This document shows positions 1 to 8,496 of a DNA stretch of 34,258 nt, piece by piece. Below the pieces are notes generated by a model that made no database searches, was not told the origin of the DNA, and saw only the letters and a list, made by a program, of their open reading frames with translations. Within the stretch, counting starts at the first letter, position 1. Each line of letters starts with the position of its first letter. The stretch lies in assembly GCA_002238445.1 (NCBI GenBank), contig MPML01000055.1:1-34258 (forward strand), in the 5' to 3' direction. The stretch comes from Caldilineaceae bacterium bin5. GTDB lineage: Bacteria > Chloroflexota > Anaerolineae > Caldilineales > Caldilineaceae. The translations under genes were made by a program, and so were the position numbers.

Positions 1-30
1 GCCTCCCCCACCCACTGTCTCAGCCCCTAA

Positions 31-108
31 CCCCTGCAGTTTCCCTGCAGTCCCCCTGCAGTCCCCCCGCAGTTCCCCTGCAGTTCCCCTGCAGTTCCCC
101 TGCAGTTT
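31..108. repeat. 11-bp tandem repeat, about 7 copies
   Basis: The hexamer CTGCAG (once CCGCAG) recurs at 34, 45, 56, 67, 78, 89 and 100, a strict 11-bp period. The unit consensus is CCCCTGCAGTT. The array ends about 115 bases before the ABC ATPase start at 225. A related C-rich stretch with the same 'tgtctcagcccc' lead-in occurs near 25240-25345, so this belongs to a family of C-rich intergenic repeats in this genome. The function is unknown. Near-helical spacing could suit protein binding, but simple slippage explains it equally well. Confidence 0.85.
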
Positions 109-224
109 GATCACAAAATGCCTTTCCGGTTATCATGCAACGCAATCAAAGTTCCACGCCGCCAACACAAGACCGATACCCAAGCCAGCCCGCATCACCA
201 TCCCCAATCCTCTGATCGAGGTGC

Positions 225-1109
225 ATGTTGGACGCAGCGGTCGAAGTGCGAAACCTCAACAAGCGCTACCGAAACGGAACCTGGGCCAACCGTGACATCA
301 CCCTCACCGTCGCCCGCGGTGAATTGCTCGCCATCCTTGGGCCCAACGGCGCCGGCAAGACCACGCTCGTCCGTCAGATAACAACCGAGCTCCTGCCCAC
401 CTCCGGCGAAATCCGCGTCTTCGGGCTTGACGCCGTATCGCGTCCCAACCAGGTCAAGGCCCGCATGGGCGTCATCCCTCAGGAAACAAACTTCTACTGG
501 GGCCTGTCCGTCCGCCAGCACCTGCGTATCTTCGGCAAACTGCGCGGCCTGCCTCCCCGGATCGCATCACGCCGCGCCGCAGAACTGGTATCAGACCTTG
601 GCCTGGAGGAGCACAGCGACAAACCGGGTGAGCAACTGTCGGGGGGCCTTCGCCGTCGCCTTCTCGTCGGCATAGCTGTGCTGGCCGATCCCGACCTGCT
701 CGTCCTCGATGAGCCCAGCGTCGGCCTCGATCCGGAATCCCGCCGCGATCTCTGGGACCTCCTCCGCTCCTACCGGCGCAGGGGCGCGACCGTCCTCCTG
801 ACGACGCACTCCATGGAGGAGGCCGAAGCGCTCTGTGACAGGGTCGGCATCATCCATGAAGGCGCATTACTTGCTCTCGACACCATCGCAAACCTTCGAG
901 CCGCCCACGGCTTCGACTACAAAATTAGCTTTGTCGCCGATGGCCGGCCCCAGATCCTTTACGGCGCCAGCGATACCGCGCTCGTACAACAGGTCCAGGC
1001 CAAAGGCATCCGCGAATTCGCCGTCTCGAAGACGAACCTCGAAGACGTCTATCTCGGCCTGACCGACGGCAAGGGACGGCTCAACGAAGGACCGCCGACC
1101 GATGCCTGA
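225..1109 (+). CDS. ABC-2 type exporter, ATP-binding protein
   Basis: This 294-residue nucleotide-binding subunit should power export through the membrane protein encoded immediately downstream. Walker A GPNGAGKTT is at residues 39-47, the signature LSGG at about 138-141, and Walker B LLVLDEP at about 158-164, followed by an H-loop in TTHSMEEAE. The MEEAE/LCDRV region and the C-terminal tail ending in a NLEDVYLGLT-type motif are typical of the CcmA/DrrA-like ABC-2 family, which exports drugs, lipids or polysaccharides. GAGG lies just upstream of the ATG (gaggtgcATG), a short spacing. The ORF overlaps the permease start by 8 nt, so the two are almost certainly co-translated. The substrate cannot be told from sequence. 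Confidence 0.93.
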   Translation: MLDAAVEVRNLNKRYRNGTWANRDITLTVARGELLAILGPNGAGKTTLVRQITTELLPTSGEIRVFGLDAVSRPNQVKARMGVIPQETNFYWGLSVRQHLRIFGKLRGLPPRIASRRAAELVSDLGLEEHSDKPGEQLSGGLRRRLLVGIAVLADPDLLVLDEPSVGLDPESRRDLWDLLRSYRRRGATVLLTTHSMEEAEALCDRVGIIHEGALLALDTIANLRAAHGFDYKISFVADGRPQILYGASDTALVQQVQAKGIREFAVSKTNLEDVYLGLTDGKGRLNEGPPTDA

Positions 1110-1914
1110 ACTGCGCTCCTCGGCCACCCAACCCTCCGGTTCCGACCCGGATGCACACGGTCGCCTGTACCCGACCGGCGGGCTCCGCAAATTCATCGCC
1201 GATTCAGCCAGCGTCTTCGAGCTCAACTTCCTGCCGGCCATGAAGCACTGGTACGTATCCGTGCTGCTCGCCGCCGGGTTCCCACTACCCTGGTTCTATG
1301 TCACCAAGGCCTTTGCCCCTGATGATCCGCAAGTGCTCCGCCGCCTGCTGGCCGGCACCATCGCTTTTGGCGTCGCCTTTTCCATCGGCATGCTTGTCGG
1401 CCAGAACTTCAATGGCCAGCGCTTTACCGGCGTTCTCCGGCTGCTCATCTCAATGCCGGTCTCCAAGGGTGCCTATTTCCTCGGCTCGCTCGCCCACTCC
1501 TCAATCTCGGGCGCAATAACCGTGGTCATCCTCCTCGCCTTCGCCCTGGTGGCCGGCGTCGACATCGACCTGACTTGGGGGCTGGCTCCCTCGATCATCC
1601 TCACTGTGCTCGCTGTAAGCGGCCTGACCCTGTTCGCCGTCAGCTTTGCCCCGTCTCCGCTGGTAGGCAACCTCGCTACAGGCGTGGTGTCGCTCATCCT
1701 GGTTGGCCTGTCGCCCGTCTACTTCACAATGGACCAGGCGCCCCTTCTGATGAAGCTGATTGGCTATGTTTCGCCTCTAAGATATACTGCTGATGCGATC
1801 GAAAAGTCCCTGTCCGGCCAGTCAGACGTCTGGGTGGAAATGGGAATACTATCGGTCATTGCTATCGGCTCCCTGTCACTCGGGCTATGGAAAATGCCCT
1901 GGCGCGAGAGGTAA
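1102..1914 (+). CDS. ABC-2 type exporter, permease
   Basis: This 270-residue integral membrane protein has a soluble N-terminal stretch of about 50 residues. About six hydrophobic segments follow, including ones around LLAAGFPLPWFYVT, AGTIAFGVAFSIGMLVG, AITVVILLAFALVAGV, IILTVLAVSGLTLFAVS and ATGVVSLILVGLSPVYF. Fold and size match ABC-2 membrane components. The proline and glycine pattern near LIGYVSPLRYTADAI is typical of the C-terminal part of these permeases. It overlaps the ATPase ORF by 8 nt, which supports a two-gene exporter operon. No terminator is obvious in the 129 bases before the next gene. The substrate is unknown. Confidence 0.88.
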   Translation: MPELRSSATQPSGSDPDAHGRLYPTGGLRKFIADSASVFELNFLPAMKHWYVSVLLAAGFPLPWFYVTKAFAPDDPQVLRRLLAGTIAFGVAFSIGMLVGQNFNGQRFTGVLRLLISMPVSKGAYFLGSLAHSSISGAITVVILLAFALVAGVDIDLTWGLAPSIILTVLAVSGLTLFAVSFAPSPLVGNLATGVVSLILVGLSPVYFTMDQAPLLMKLIGYVSPLRYTADAIEKSLSGQSDVWVEMGILSVIAIGSLSLGLWKMPWRER

Positions 1915-2043
1915 CATATAAGCATCTGACTCGGGACCAAGGCCCTGTGCGTCGTCTACACAATTCGTAGTGGTCAAAAGCCCTCGTTTCCAAGCGAATA
2001 CCGTTCTAGCCTGTTACCTGAACCTGTGTAAGGAGCGAGCAAA

Positions 2044-3165
2044 ATGTCCCACCAGTACACGGCCGCTGTCATCGGCGCGGGCATGGGAGGCAGAGCCAGC
2101 ATGGCCGGCTTGTCCGCGTCGCCCCGCTTCCAGCTTGTCGCCTTCGCTGATATCCAGGCCGAGGCGCGCGCAGACATCCAGGATATGTACCCCGGTATCC
2201 GCGCCTTTTCGAGCCATGTCGAAATGTTCGCGGCCTGCCCCACCGACATCGTCTGCGTCTCCACCTGGCCGCCCTCCCATCTGGAGGTGACCCAGGCCGC
2301 CCTGAATCTTCCTCTTAAAGGAATCCTTGTCGAAAAACCACTCGCCGATAATTTTGCAGTCGGCCGCCAGATCCTGGAGCTTATCCGCGCAAGAAATCTG
2401 TCCATGGCCGTACCCCATGGCCTCCTCGTGGCGGACCACAGCACCCAGGTCCTGGAACGCGTTCACGGCGGCGAAATCGGCGAACTGAAACTCGTCGAAA
2501 TCCAGTGTACCGGCTGGGACATAATCAATGCCGGCATCCACTGGCTCAACTTCTTTGTCCAACTGACCGGACGCGAACCCGTCGAATACGTCCTTGCCGC
2601 CTGCGATGCCAGCACCCGCACCTACCGCGACAGCATGCAGGTCGAGACGCTCGCCGTCACCTACGCACAGACCGCCTCCGGCACACGTGTCGTCATGAAT
2701 ACCGGCGACTATATCACCTTCTCCGAACCAATTGACGATACCCTTTTCCGCCTTATCGGCAGCCGCGGCACAATCGACTTCTACGGCTGGGAGCCGCGCT
2801 ACCGCCTTCTCAACGCCAGCTATCCACATGGGCAGATGTTCGAGTTCGACCCGGGCCCAACCACCCTTCACCAGCGCCACCTCGAAAACCTCGCAGCGCA
2901 GATGGACCGCGCCCAGCCGGACTACTCGATCGCCGAAGGTTCACTAGCCGCTCTCGAGCTCTGCGAAGCGGCTTACGTCTCCATTCGCAACGGCGGCGTG
3001 CCGGTTCCGCTTCCGCTCGACGCCTTCACGCCCCCGCCGCCGGTCGACTGGCAGCCCGGCCTCCCCTACAGCGGCCATGGCGGCGGTCGCAACGGGCGCC
3101 GCCTACCTCCTCGCCCTCAACAAAATGACCAAGCCATTCGAAACGCTCACATGGAGGACGAATGA
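2044..3165 (+). CDS. Gfo/Idh/MocA family oxidoreductase
   Basis: This 373-residue NAD(P)-dependent dehydrogenase belongs to the family that acts on sugars, inositols and related polyols. The Rossmann start AVIGAGMGG lies at residues 8-16. The family's EKP motif is present in LVEKPLADN (97-99). A GIHWLNFF segment matches the usual catalytic His region of the C-terminal alpha/beta domain. AGGAG lies 7-8 bases before the ATG. The stop overlaps the start of a second, divergent family member (ATGA at 3162-3165), so both proteins are made together and may act in sequence or as a complex. The last 30 or so residues are Pro/Gly/Arg-rich and look like a poorly conserved tail. A carbohydrate importer follows downstream, which fits sugar metabolism. 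Confidence 0.9.
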   Translation: MSHQYTAAVIGAGMGGRASMAGLSASPRFQLVAFADIQAEARADIQDMYPGIRAFSSHVEMFAACPTDIVCVSTWPPSHLEVTQAALNLPLKGILVEKPLADNFAVGRQILELIRARNLSMAVPHGLLVADHSTQVLERVHGGEIGELKLVEIQCTGWDIINAGIHWLNFFVQLTGREPVEYVLAACDASTRTYRDSMQVETLAVTYAQTASGTRVVMNTGDYITFSEPIDDTLFRLIGSRGTIDFYGWEPRYRLLNASYPHGQMFEFDPGPTTLHQRHLENLAAQMDRAQPDYSIAEGSLAALELCEAAYVSIRNGGVPVPLPLDAFTPPPPVDWQPGLPYSGHGGGRNGRRLPPRPQQNDQAIRNAHMEDE

Positions 3166-4294
3166 TGGCCCGATTCGGTATCGTCGGCGCCGGATGGCGT
3201 GTAAACTGGTTCCTGCGCGCGGCCCGCGCCCTTCCAGACAAGCTGCAGGTCGCCGGTCTGGCCGCCCGCCGCCCGCAACGGGCCTTCGAACTGGTCGCCG
3301 ACTATGGCGTAAACATCTACCGCTCACCCTCCGAAATGATCGCCGCCGAAGCGCCCGATTTCGTCGTCACCAGCGTCTCCTGGCCCGCCAATCCGCACAT
3401 CATCCGGCAGCTGGTCGAACAGGATATGCCCGTCCTTTCCGAAACGCCCCCCGCCGCCACCGTGGAAGAAATGACCGAACTATGGGCTCTACAGGAGCAG
3501 GGCGCACGCATCCAGGTCGCCGAACAGTACCATCGCCAGCCCCACCACGCCGCCCGCCTCCCCTGCCCCCACCCCCCCCCCCCCCCCACCCCCCCCCCCC
3601 CCCCCGCCTCGCCTTCGCCCACAGCGGCCGTCTCGGACGCATCAGCCAGGTCCAACTTTCGGCCTGCCACGGCTACCACGGCATCAGTCTCATACGCCGT
3701 TTCCTCGGCATCGGTGCCGAGCAGGCAACCGTAACCGCCCGTCGCTTCTCCTCTCCCATCGTGCAGAGCCCCGGCCGTGACGGTCCGCCCCGCGCAGAGA
3801 AGATTGCCGAGTCAGATCAGCTCCTGGCCACCTTCGACTTCGGCGACCGTCTCGGCATTCTCGACTTCACCCCCGACCAGTACTTTTCCTGGATTCGCGG
3901 CCAGCGGCTCCTCTTGCGCGGCGATCGCGGCGAAATCATCGACGATCAGGCCGCCTACCTGCAAGACTACCTCACTCCCATCAAAGTCACTTTCACCCGC
4001 CACAGCGCCGGCCTTGAAGGCAACCTCGAAGGCAACTACCTCAAAGGCATCCAGGCCGGCGAACAGTGGTGGTATCGCAACCCCACCCTCCCCGCCGAAC
4101 TCACCGACGACGAAATCGCCGTCGCCGACCTCCTCTTACGCATGGCTGAATACGTACGCGGCGGCGAAGAAGCCTACTCGCTCGCCGAAGCCTGCCAGGA
4201 CCGCTACCTCGACATTCTCGCCGCACAGGCCGCAGACACCGGACAACCGGTCCACTCCCAACCCCAGCCCTGGAGCAATGCCCTGTCTATGTAA
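3162..4294 (+). pseudogene. Gfo/Idh/MocA oxidoreductase, frameshifted by C-rich insertion
   Basis: The first half reads from ATG 3162 (GGAGG 4-9 bases upstream) with a Rossmann start FGIVGAGWRV and VLSETPPA where EKP normally stands. The second half, with SGRLGRISQ and CHGYHGISLIRRFLG, continues in another frame to the stop at 4294. Between them, 3561-3610 is a 50-nt stretch that is nearly all C and is flanked by CGCCTC on both sides (3555-3560 and 3605-3610). Removing exactly 50 nt restores one 361-codon frame, giving a 360-aa protein of normal family length that reads HHAARL-AFAHSGRL across the join. The gene is therefore either broken or intact with an assembly or sequencing artefact. The ETP variant suggests a divergent, possibly non-redox, family member. 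Confidence 0.85.
3561..3610. repeat. Poly-C insertion with CGCCTC duplication
   Basis: Fifty bases consist almost entirely of C, interrupted by a few A, T and G. They are bracketed by a direct CGCCTC hexamer and lie inside an otherwise well-conserved coding sequence. A similar A-interrupted poly-C run sits at about 25053-25091 inside a REP-like copy. Real slippage or expansion and an assembly artefact are both possible. Confidence 0.8.
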
Positions 4295-4548
4295 CGTGAA
4301 GAATGAATCGTTTCCTTCGGCGCATGGCTTATCTCTCATTCCCCGTCTACCGGGCTCATTTTAGTCGAAAAAAACCTGTCACGATTTCTACCCTTATCCT
4401 CCTTCCCACTCCTCCCGCTACACGTCATTTCTAAGCAGTTGTTCCTCTCTGTCAACCCCACTCTTCTGTCAGTCCCACTCTAATGAGGTCTGTCGAACGC
4501 TTTCATGTCCGTAGTCGGCTGATCCGGGAATCTGATCCAAATGATCCA

Positions 4549-4603
4549 CGAAATCGCCATGGCTGCTATTGCAGCAATCGCGGCCGATTTTTCGTGTTTT
4601 TTT
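4549..4603 (+). terminator. Possible terminator stem-loop with T tract
   Basis: GCTGC-tatt-GCAGC (4562-4575) is nested inside outer complementary blocks CGAAATCG (4549-4556) and CGATTTTTCG (4585-4594). A run of seven T follows at 4597-4603. It lies about 255 bases beyond the oxidoreductase stop and just ahead of the sugar-importer promoter, so it would insulate the two units. The stem is imperfect. Confidence 0.4.
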
Positions 4604-4630
4604 CATTAGCAATTCTTACATAAAATGGTG

Positions 4631-4659
4631 TTGACTTCCTCACACTGAAATATGATATA
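4631..4659 (+). promoter_or_regulatory. Candidate sigma70-type promoter for sugar ABC operon
   Basis: TTGACT at 4631-4636 is followed by an AT-rich block with GATATA at 4654-4659 (17-nt spacer); TATGAT at 4651 is closer to consensus but gives only 14 nt. The local sequence is the most A+T-rich part of the 671-base gap between 4294 and 4966. It would give a leader of about 300 nt that contains the hairpin at 4894-4930. No operator could be assigned. Confidence 0.4.
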
Positions 4660-4893
4660 AAAAACTTACAACGAGAAACAGTAGATGTAAGAGCCCAAAT
4701 GAGTCCCCAAGTCTACCCCGTCGAGAATGAGTGCCGAGAAATGCCAACTGCTTGCCATCTGCGGTCCAACGGGTCTTGACTGCCCGCTGCCTTCTTGAGA
4801 AATCTTCACCGGTTTATGTTGAGGAACAGACGTCGGCTTGCATATGTCCCGCTGAAAACGCCAGAGAGATGATCGCTTTTATCACGTGTTCAA

Positions 4894-4930
4894 GACGGCT
4901 GTGCCCCTGTCGAGTTGGGGCGCAGCCGTC
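4894..4930 (+). promoter_or_regulatory. Strong leader hairpin before the sugar-binding protein
   Basis: The left arm 4894-4907 pairs with the right arm 4917-4930 over 14 positions (13 Watson-Crick and one G-T), closing a 9-base loop. No T tract follows, so it is not a simple terminator. The AGGAGG ribosome site at 4954-4959 and the ATG at 4966 follow closely. Possible roles are mRNA 5' stabilisation, a protein-binding site or translational control. Confidence 0.55.
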
Positions 4931-4965
4931 ACGGATCAATCTTCTACGGTCTTAGGAGGACCACC

Positions 4966-6399
4966 ATGAATGCGAAACGCTTGAATCGACGTGATTTCTT
5001 GAAGACGACGGGAACAGTGACAGGCGCTTCTTTGCTGGCGGCTTGTGTCGCGCCGGCCGCCCCCGCCCCGGCAGCAGAGCAGGCGGCCTCGGAAGAGCCC
5101 ATGGCGGAAGAAGGCTCGGTAGCAATGTGGAGTATGAGTTTCCCGCCCCACGAGTGGATGATGGGTGCGGCGATTGATGTGTTCCAGGAGGCAGGAGAGC
5201 GCGGCTTCACGTTGGACTATCAGCCGCAACCCGGCCAATATAGCGCGAAACTGCGCGCCGCCATGTCGGCTGATGAAGCGCCCGACATATTCGTTATGCA
5301 CGGGACCGCGCTGCTGGAACTGGCCCTGGCCGGGCACATCGCGCCGGTGACGCCACACATCGTGACTTTGGAGCAGGCCAAAAAAGAGTTCATGCCCGAA
5401 ACCTACCTGCAGTCGTTATACGATGGCAACCTCTATGCCATAGGTGTGCCCGATCCACCGGGCGACGCCGGTATGGTGGCCAACCTCGATCACCTCGAGG
5501 AGGCGGGCCTGGAGCACCTCACCGTCTTCGAAAGTATCGACCAGATGTTGGACTATGGGGAACAGTTGGTTATCAGAGAGGGCGATGACATCCTGCGCGC
5601 AGGCCTGATGTTTACCGGGGATCCGAACAACCCGATTTATTGGCTGAGCGCGATTATTGACATGGGAGGCACCTGGTTCGACAATGACAACCAGGTCTTC
5701 ACGCTGCAGACGGATGAATCTACGGCAGCGATGCAGTTCTTCTATGACCTGGTGTATGAAAAGCGCCTCGATGACCCCGCCCTTGGCAACAACAGCTCTG
5801 ATGCACTGGCGCAGGGATTGGCGAGCCTGGCCTTCAAGTGGCCGGAGTTCGTCCCCTATTCCGGCACTGCCTTCCCCGGTCTGAATCTGGGCTTTATCGT
5901 AAAGCCGGGGTTTACCGAAGGCAAGCCAGCCATCTTTAACCACTCCGACACTTGGAACCTGGCAGTTTGGTCGGGCACCCAGAATGAAGACAGTGTCACC
6001 GAATTTCTCGCCTATTGCGCCCAGCGGGAAGTGCAGCGCGCCATGCTGGAACAGAACCCGGGCATCTCGCCCTTGAAGGAGATCAACTTCGGGGACGACT
6101 TCTTCGTTACAGGGAAGGGTGCCTATCTGGCCCCCGTGTTGGATGCCATTACCAAGGGGCAATACCGCTACTACGGGCCCTTCGGCAACATGGATACGCT
6201 GGAGTACGATATCATGTGGCCAATGATGAACAGAATGCTCCAGCAGGAACTGACAGTTGAAGAGACCCTGGTCGAGATGGAAAGCGCGCTGAACGATGAA
6301 ATGTCGCAGTACCAGGACAAGTACCCCGGTCTGGACACGGTTCAGATCCAGTGGGATGGTCTGCCTGATGAGTTGATGGAAGGGATTCCCATGTCGTAG
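4966..6399 (+). CDS. Carbohydrate ABC transporter, substrate-binding lipoprotein
   Basis: This 477-residue extracellular solute-binding protein (family 1, MalE-like) should capture a sugar or oligosaccharide. The start at 4966 is chosen because AGGAGG stands at 4954-4959 and because it yields a clean signal: RRDFLK (residues 8-13) is a twin-arginine motif, and LLAAC puts the lipidated Cys at residue 27. An Ala/Pro/Glu-rich linker follows. An earlier in-frame ATG at 4915 would add 17 residues overlapping the leader hairpin and is unlikely. The mature part has the two-lobe pattern of the family, with DAPDIF-like (DEAPDIFVMHG) and aromatic-rich ligand-site regions. Two permeases follow in the same direction. 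Codon choice is less C-ending than in neighbouring blocks, which hints at a different origin. Confidence 0.92.
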   Translation: MNAKRLNRRDFLKTTGTVTGASLLAACVAPAAPAPAAEQAASEEPMAEEGSVAMWSMSFPPHEWMMGAAIDVFQEAGERGFTLDYQPQPGQYSAKLRAAMSADEAPDIFVMHGTALLELALAGHIAPVTPHIVTLEQAKKEFMPETYLQSLYDGNLYAIGVPDPPGDAGMVANLDHLEEAGLEHLTVFESIDQMLDYGEQLVIREGDDILRAGLMFTGDPNNPIYWLSAIIDMGGTWFDNDNQVFTLQTDESTAAMQFFYDLVYEKRLDDPALGNNSSDALAQGLASLAFKWPEFVPYSGTAFPGLNLGFIVKPGFTEGKPAIFNHSDTWNLAVWSGTQNEDSVTEFLAYCAQREVQRAMLEQNPGISPLKEINFGDDFFVTGKGAYLAPVLDAITKGQYRYYGPFGNMDTLEYDIMWPMMNRMLQQELTVEETLVEMESALNDEMSQYQDKYPGLDTVQIQWDGLPDELMEGIPMS

Positions 6400-6438
6400 A
6401 GCGGATGGCACGCTCCGGGGAGATTCCCTTCTAGAGGT

Positions 6439-6495
6439 ACAGGGGATTGGGGGCAACGAAATGAATGAACCACGTTCGACTTCCCAATCCCCTGT
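6439..6495 (+). repeat. 13-bp perfect inverted repeat between binding protein and permease
   Basis: The 13-mer at 6439-6451 (ACAGGGGATTGGG) is exactly complementary to 6483-6495, with a 31-base loop. It lies in the 139-base gap between the solute-binding protein and the first permease. In sugar importers a stem-loop here often protects the upstream binding-protein mRNA and lowers permease expression. That role is inference; the pairing is seen directly. Confidence 0.75.
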
Positions 6496-6538
6496 CTCAG
6501 TTTCGCCACCAGTCAATATAATTTAGGGAGGTTCGGGG

Positions 6539-7483
6539 TTGGCAACGATAGAAGATTCGCGCGGCAGTCAGGCAAGTGATCGGACTGGTAATGGATTGAT
6601 TAGTCGCCTGCGCATACCCCGCAACGCCTTTCCGTGGCTGGTGCTGGCTCCCATTCTCTTATACTATTTCGTCTTTCTGATCTATCCGATTCTCTATGCT
6701 ATTTGGGTCAGCCTCCACCTGTGGATCATTGAAAACCCCAGTGCCAGCCAATTTGTTCTCTTCAGGAATTACAGCGACCTCCTGCTGCCGACTTCGCGAT
6801 TCCTGGACGCATTCAGGAACACACTGGTCTATGTAATAGTCCGCACGGTCGCATTGGTGCCTTTAGGCCTGCTGACGGCCCTGCTCCTGTACCAGTTTCG
6901 TCGTACGCAGCGCTTCTATCTCTTCTGCGTCTTCGCTCCGATTGTCTGTCCCAGCGCTGCCATCGCCGTTCTTTGGAAATGGCTTTATCATCCGCGCTTT
7001 GGACCGATCAACGCCCAGTTGGCTGAAATGGGTGTGCCGCGCCAGGGGTTCATAACCGAGGCCGGCCAGGCGCTCTATTCCGTTGTGGCCGTCGACATCT
7101 GGCAACATATCGGCTTCGGGGCCGTCATCTTTCTGGCAGGACTGATGAGTATCCCTGAACAGCTGTTGGAGGCAGCCCGCATCGATGGCGCCAGCCGCTG
7201 GCAGCTCTTCTGGAAGATTACACTGCCCCTCCTCTCTCATACGACGCTCTTCGTGACGGTTATCACCCTGATCGGCTCTTTTCAGGTATTCGATCTGATC
7301 CTGGTCATGACGTCAGGTGGGCCGGGGTACGCAACCTATGTACTCTCCTACCTGATCTACAACGAGGGCATTTTGCGGACTGACATGGGAGCGGCATCCG
7401 CGATTTCTCTGGTTATGTTTGCCATTATCATGGTTTTTACCGTGATCCAGTTTCGGCTCCTGCGGCCAAGGTGGGAGTATTGA
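6539..7483 (+). CDS. Carbohydrate ABC transporter permease (MalF/UgpA-like)
   Basis: This 314-residue inner-membrane subunit of a sugar importer starts at TTG 6539, supported by AGGGAGG about 8 bases upstream; no better-placed ATG exists. About six membrane segments are visible, beginning with WLVLAPILLYYFVFLIYPILYAIWVSL. The coupling EAA loop reads EAARIDGASRWQLFWKITLPLL, the signature that docks on the ATPase. It follows the solute-binding lipoprotein and precedes a second permease, giving the usual binding protein-MalF-MalG order. No ATPase gene is near, so a shared MsiK/UgpC-type ATPase elsewhere in the genome is likely, as is known for this importer class. Confidence 0.92.
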   Translation: MATIEDSRGSQASDRTGNGLISRLRIPRNAFPWLVLAPILLYYFVFLIYPILYAIWVSLHLWIIENPSASQFVLFRNYSDLLLPTSRFLDAFRNTLVYVIVRTVALVPLGLLTALLLYQFRRTQRFYLFCVFAPIVCPSAAIAVLWKWLYHPRFGPINAQLAEMGVPRQGFITEAGQALYSVVAVDIWQHIGFGAVIFLAGLMSIPEQLLEAARIDGASRWQLFWKITLPLLSHTTLFVTVITLIGSFQVFDLILVMTSGGPGYATYVLSYLIYNEGILRTDMGAASAISLVMFAIIMVFTVIQFRLLRPRWEY

Positions 7484-7620
7484 GCCTTGAAGGAAAACAG
7501 GCACGCCGAAAGACCAGCACTCCGAAAGACCGGCCAAGTAATCGAAGGTCACTCCGCGCCACTGTTTCCTGGCCGGAGAACAGGAACAGGTAACTGGAAT
7601 AGGAAACCGAAAGTTGCGAG

Positions 7621-8496
7621 TTGAACGAGCAATTACCCATGTTTGACAATGCCACTGCGCCCAGAACCTTGGGCAAGGCAAACTTATCGCTTGAGCGGGT
7701 TGTCCTCACACTCGTCATGCTGGCCATTGCGGCAGGGATGTTTGTACCTTTCATCTGGATGGTGCTGTCGTCGTTCAAACCTTACCAGGAGATCCTGTCG
7801 CTCAAACCGACACTATGGCCCAAAGGGTTCACGGTAAGTAACTATACAACCTTGACGTCAGATTTGCCCTTCTTGCGTTACTTCTTGAACAGCGCCGGAG
7901 TTTCCTCAGTTGTAACACTGGTAATTCTCTTTACAAGCTCTCTATGCGGATATGTATTCGCCAAGTTTGAATTCGCCTTCAAAGAACTGTTTTTCATGAC
8001 AATCATCAGCAGCATGATGGTCCCCTTTGCAGTCGTCGTGCTGCCTCTTTATTTTCTTATCGCCCGCTTGGGAATGCTGGACACCTACTTTGGATTGGTG
8101 ATTCCATTCATGGTCAATGCGTTTGGCATCTTCCTTATGCGCCAATTCATGGAGGGCATCCCCGGCGATCTGGTCGATGCCGCGCGCGTAGATGGGGCAG
8201 GAGAAATGTGGATCTATTGGAGAATAATGCTCCCCCTTTCTCTCAACGCGCTTTCCGCACTGGGTGTCTTTGTCTTTCTGTGGTCCTGGAACTCTTTGTG
8301 GTGGCCGTTCATGATTATCTCGAAAAGCGAACTACGGACGCTGCCTCTTGGCATAGCCACTCTAGCCTGGGAGTATGCCACGCGTGTAGATCTGGTGATC
8401 ACCGGCGCGACAATCGGCGTGGTACCAATACTAATTCTCTTTGCGCTGATGACACGAACTATCGTGCGCGGGGTAGCTTTGACCGGCATGAAATAG
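7621..8496 (+). CDS. Carbohydrate ABC transporter permease (MalG/UgpE-like)
   Basis: This 291-residue second membrane subunit of the sugar importer has six predicted membrane segments, starting with LTLVMLAIAAGMFVPFIWMVLSSFK, a typical MalG-class opening. The EAA loop is DAARVDGAGEMWIYWRIMLPLS. The protein ends in TGMK, a common ending for this class. The reading frame opens at TTG 7621; an ATG at 7639 (MFDNATAP) would remove six residues, and neither has a clear ribosome site. The 137-base gap after the first permease is non-coding. No ATPase or regulator follows; a gene-poor region begins directly after the stop. Confidence 0.9.
   Translation: MNEQLPMFDNATAPRTLGKANLSLERVVLTLVMLAIAAGMFVPFIWMVLSSFKPYQEILSLKPTLWPKGFTVSNYTTLTSDLPFLRYFLNSAGVSSVVTLVILFTSSLCGYVFAKFEFAFKELFFMTIISSMMVPFAVVVLPLYFLIARLGMLDTYFGLVIPFMVNAFGIFLMRQFMEGIPGDLVDAARVDGAGEMWIYWRIMLPLSLNALSALGVFVFLWSWNSLWWPFMIISKSELRTLPLGIATLAWEYATRVDLVITGATIGVVPILILFALMTRTIVRGVALTGMK

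Noticed and set aside
2014..2880. Long - strand ORF (288 aa) opposite the first oxidoreductase
   Set aside because: It mirrors a clear Gfo/Idh/MocA gene; C-ending codons create long antisense frames throughout this window.
3555..3740. Programmed frameshift in the second oxidoreductase
   Set aside because: The mismatch is a 50-nt inserted tract, not a slippery heptamer; removing it restores the frame exactly.
4731..4955. 74-aa + strand ORF before the sugar-binding protein
   Set aside because: No ribosome site, Cys-rich random-like sequence, and it spans the leader hairpin.
5416..6516. 366-aa - strand ORF opposite the sugar-binding protein
   Set aside because: Antisense shadow of a well-supported lipoprotein gene; no family pattern.
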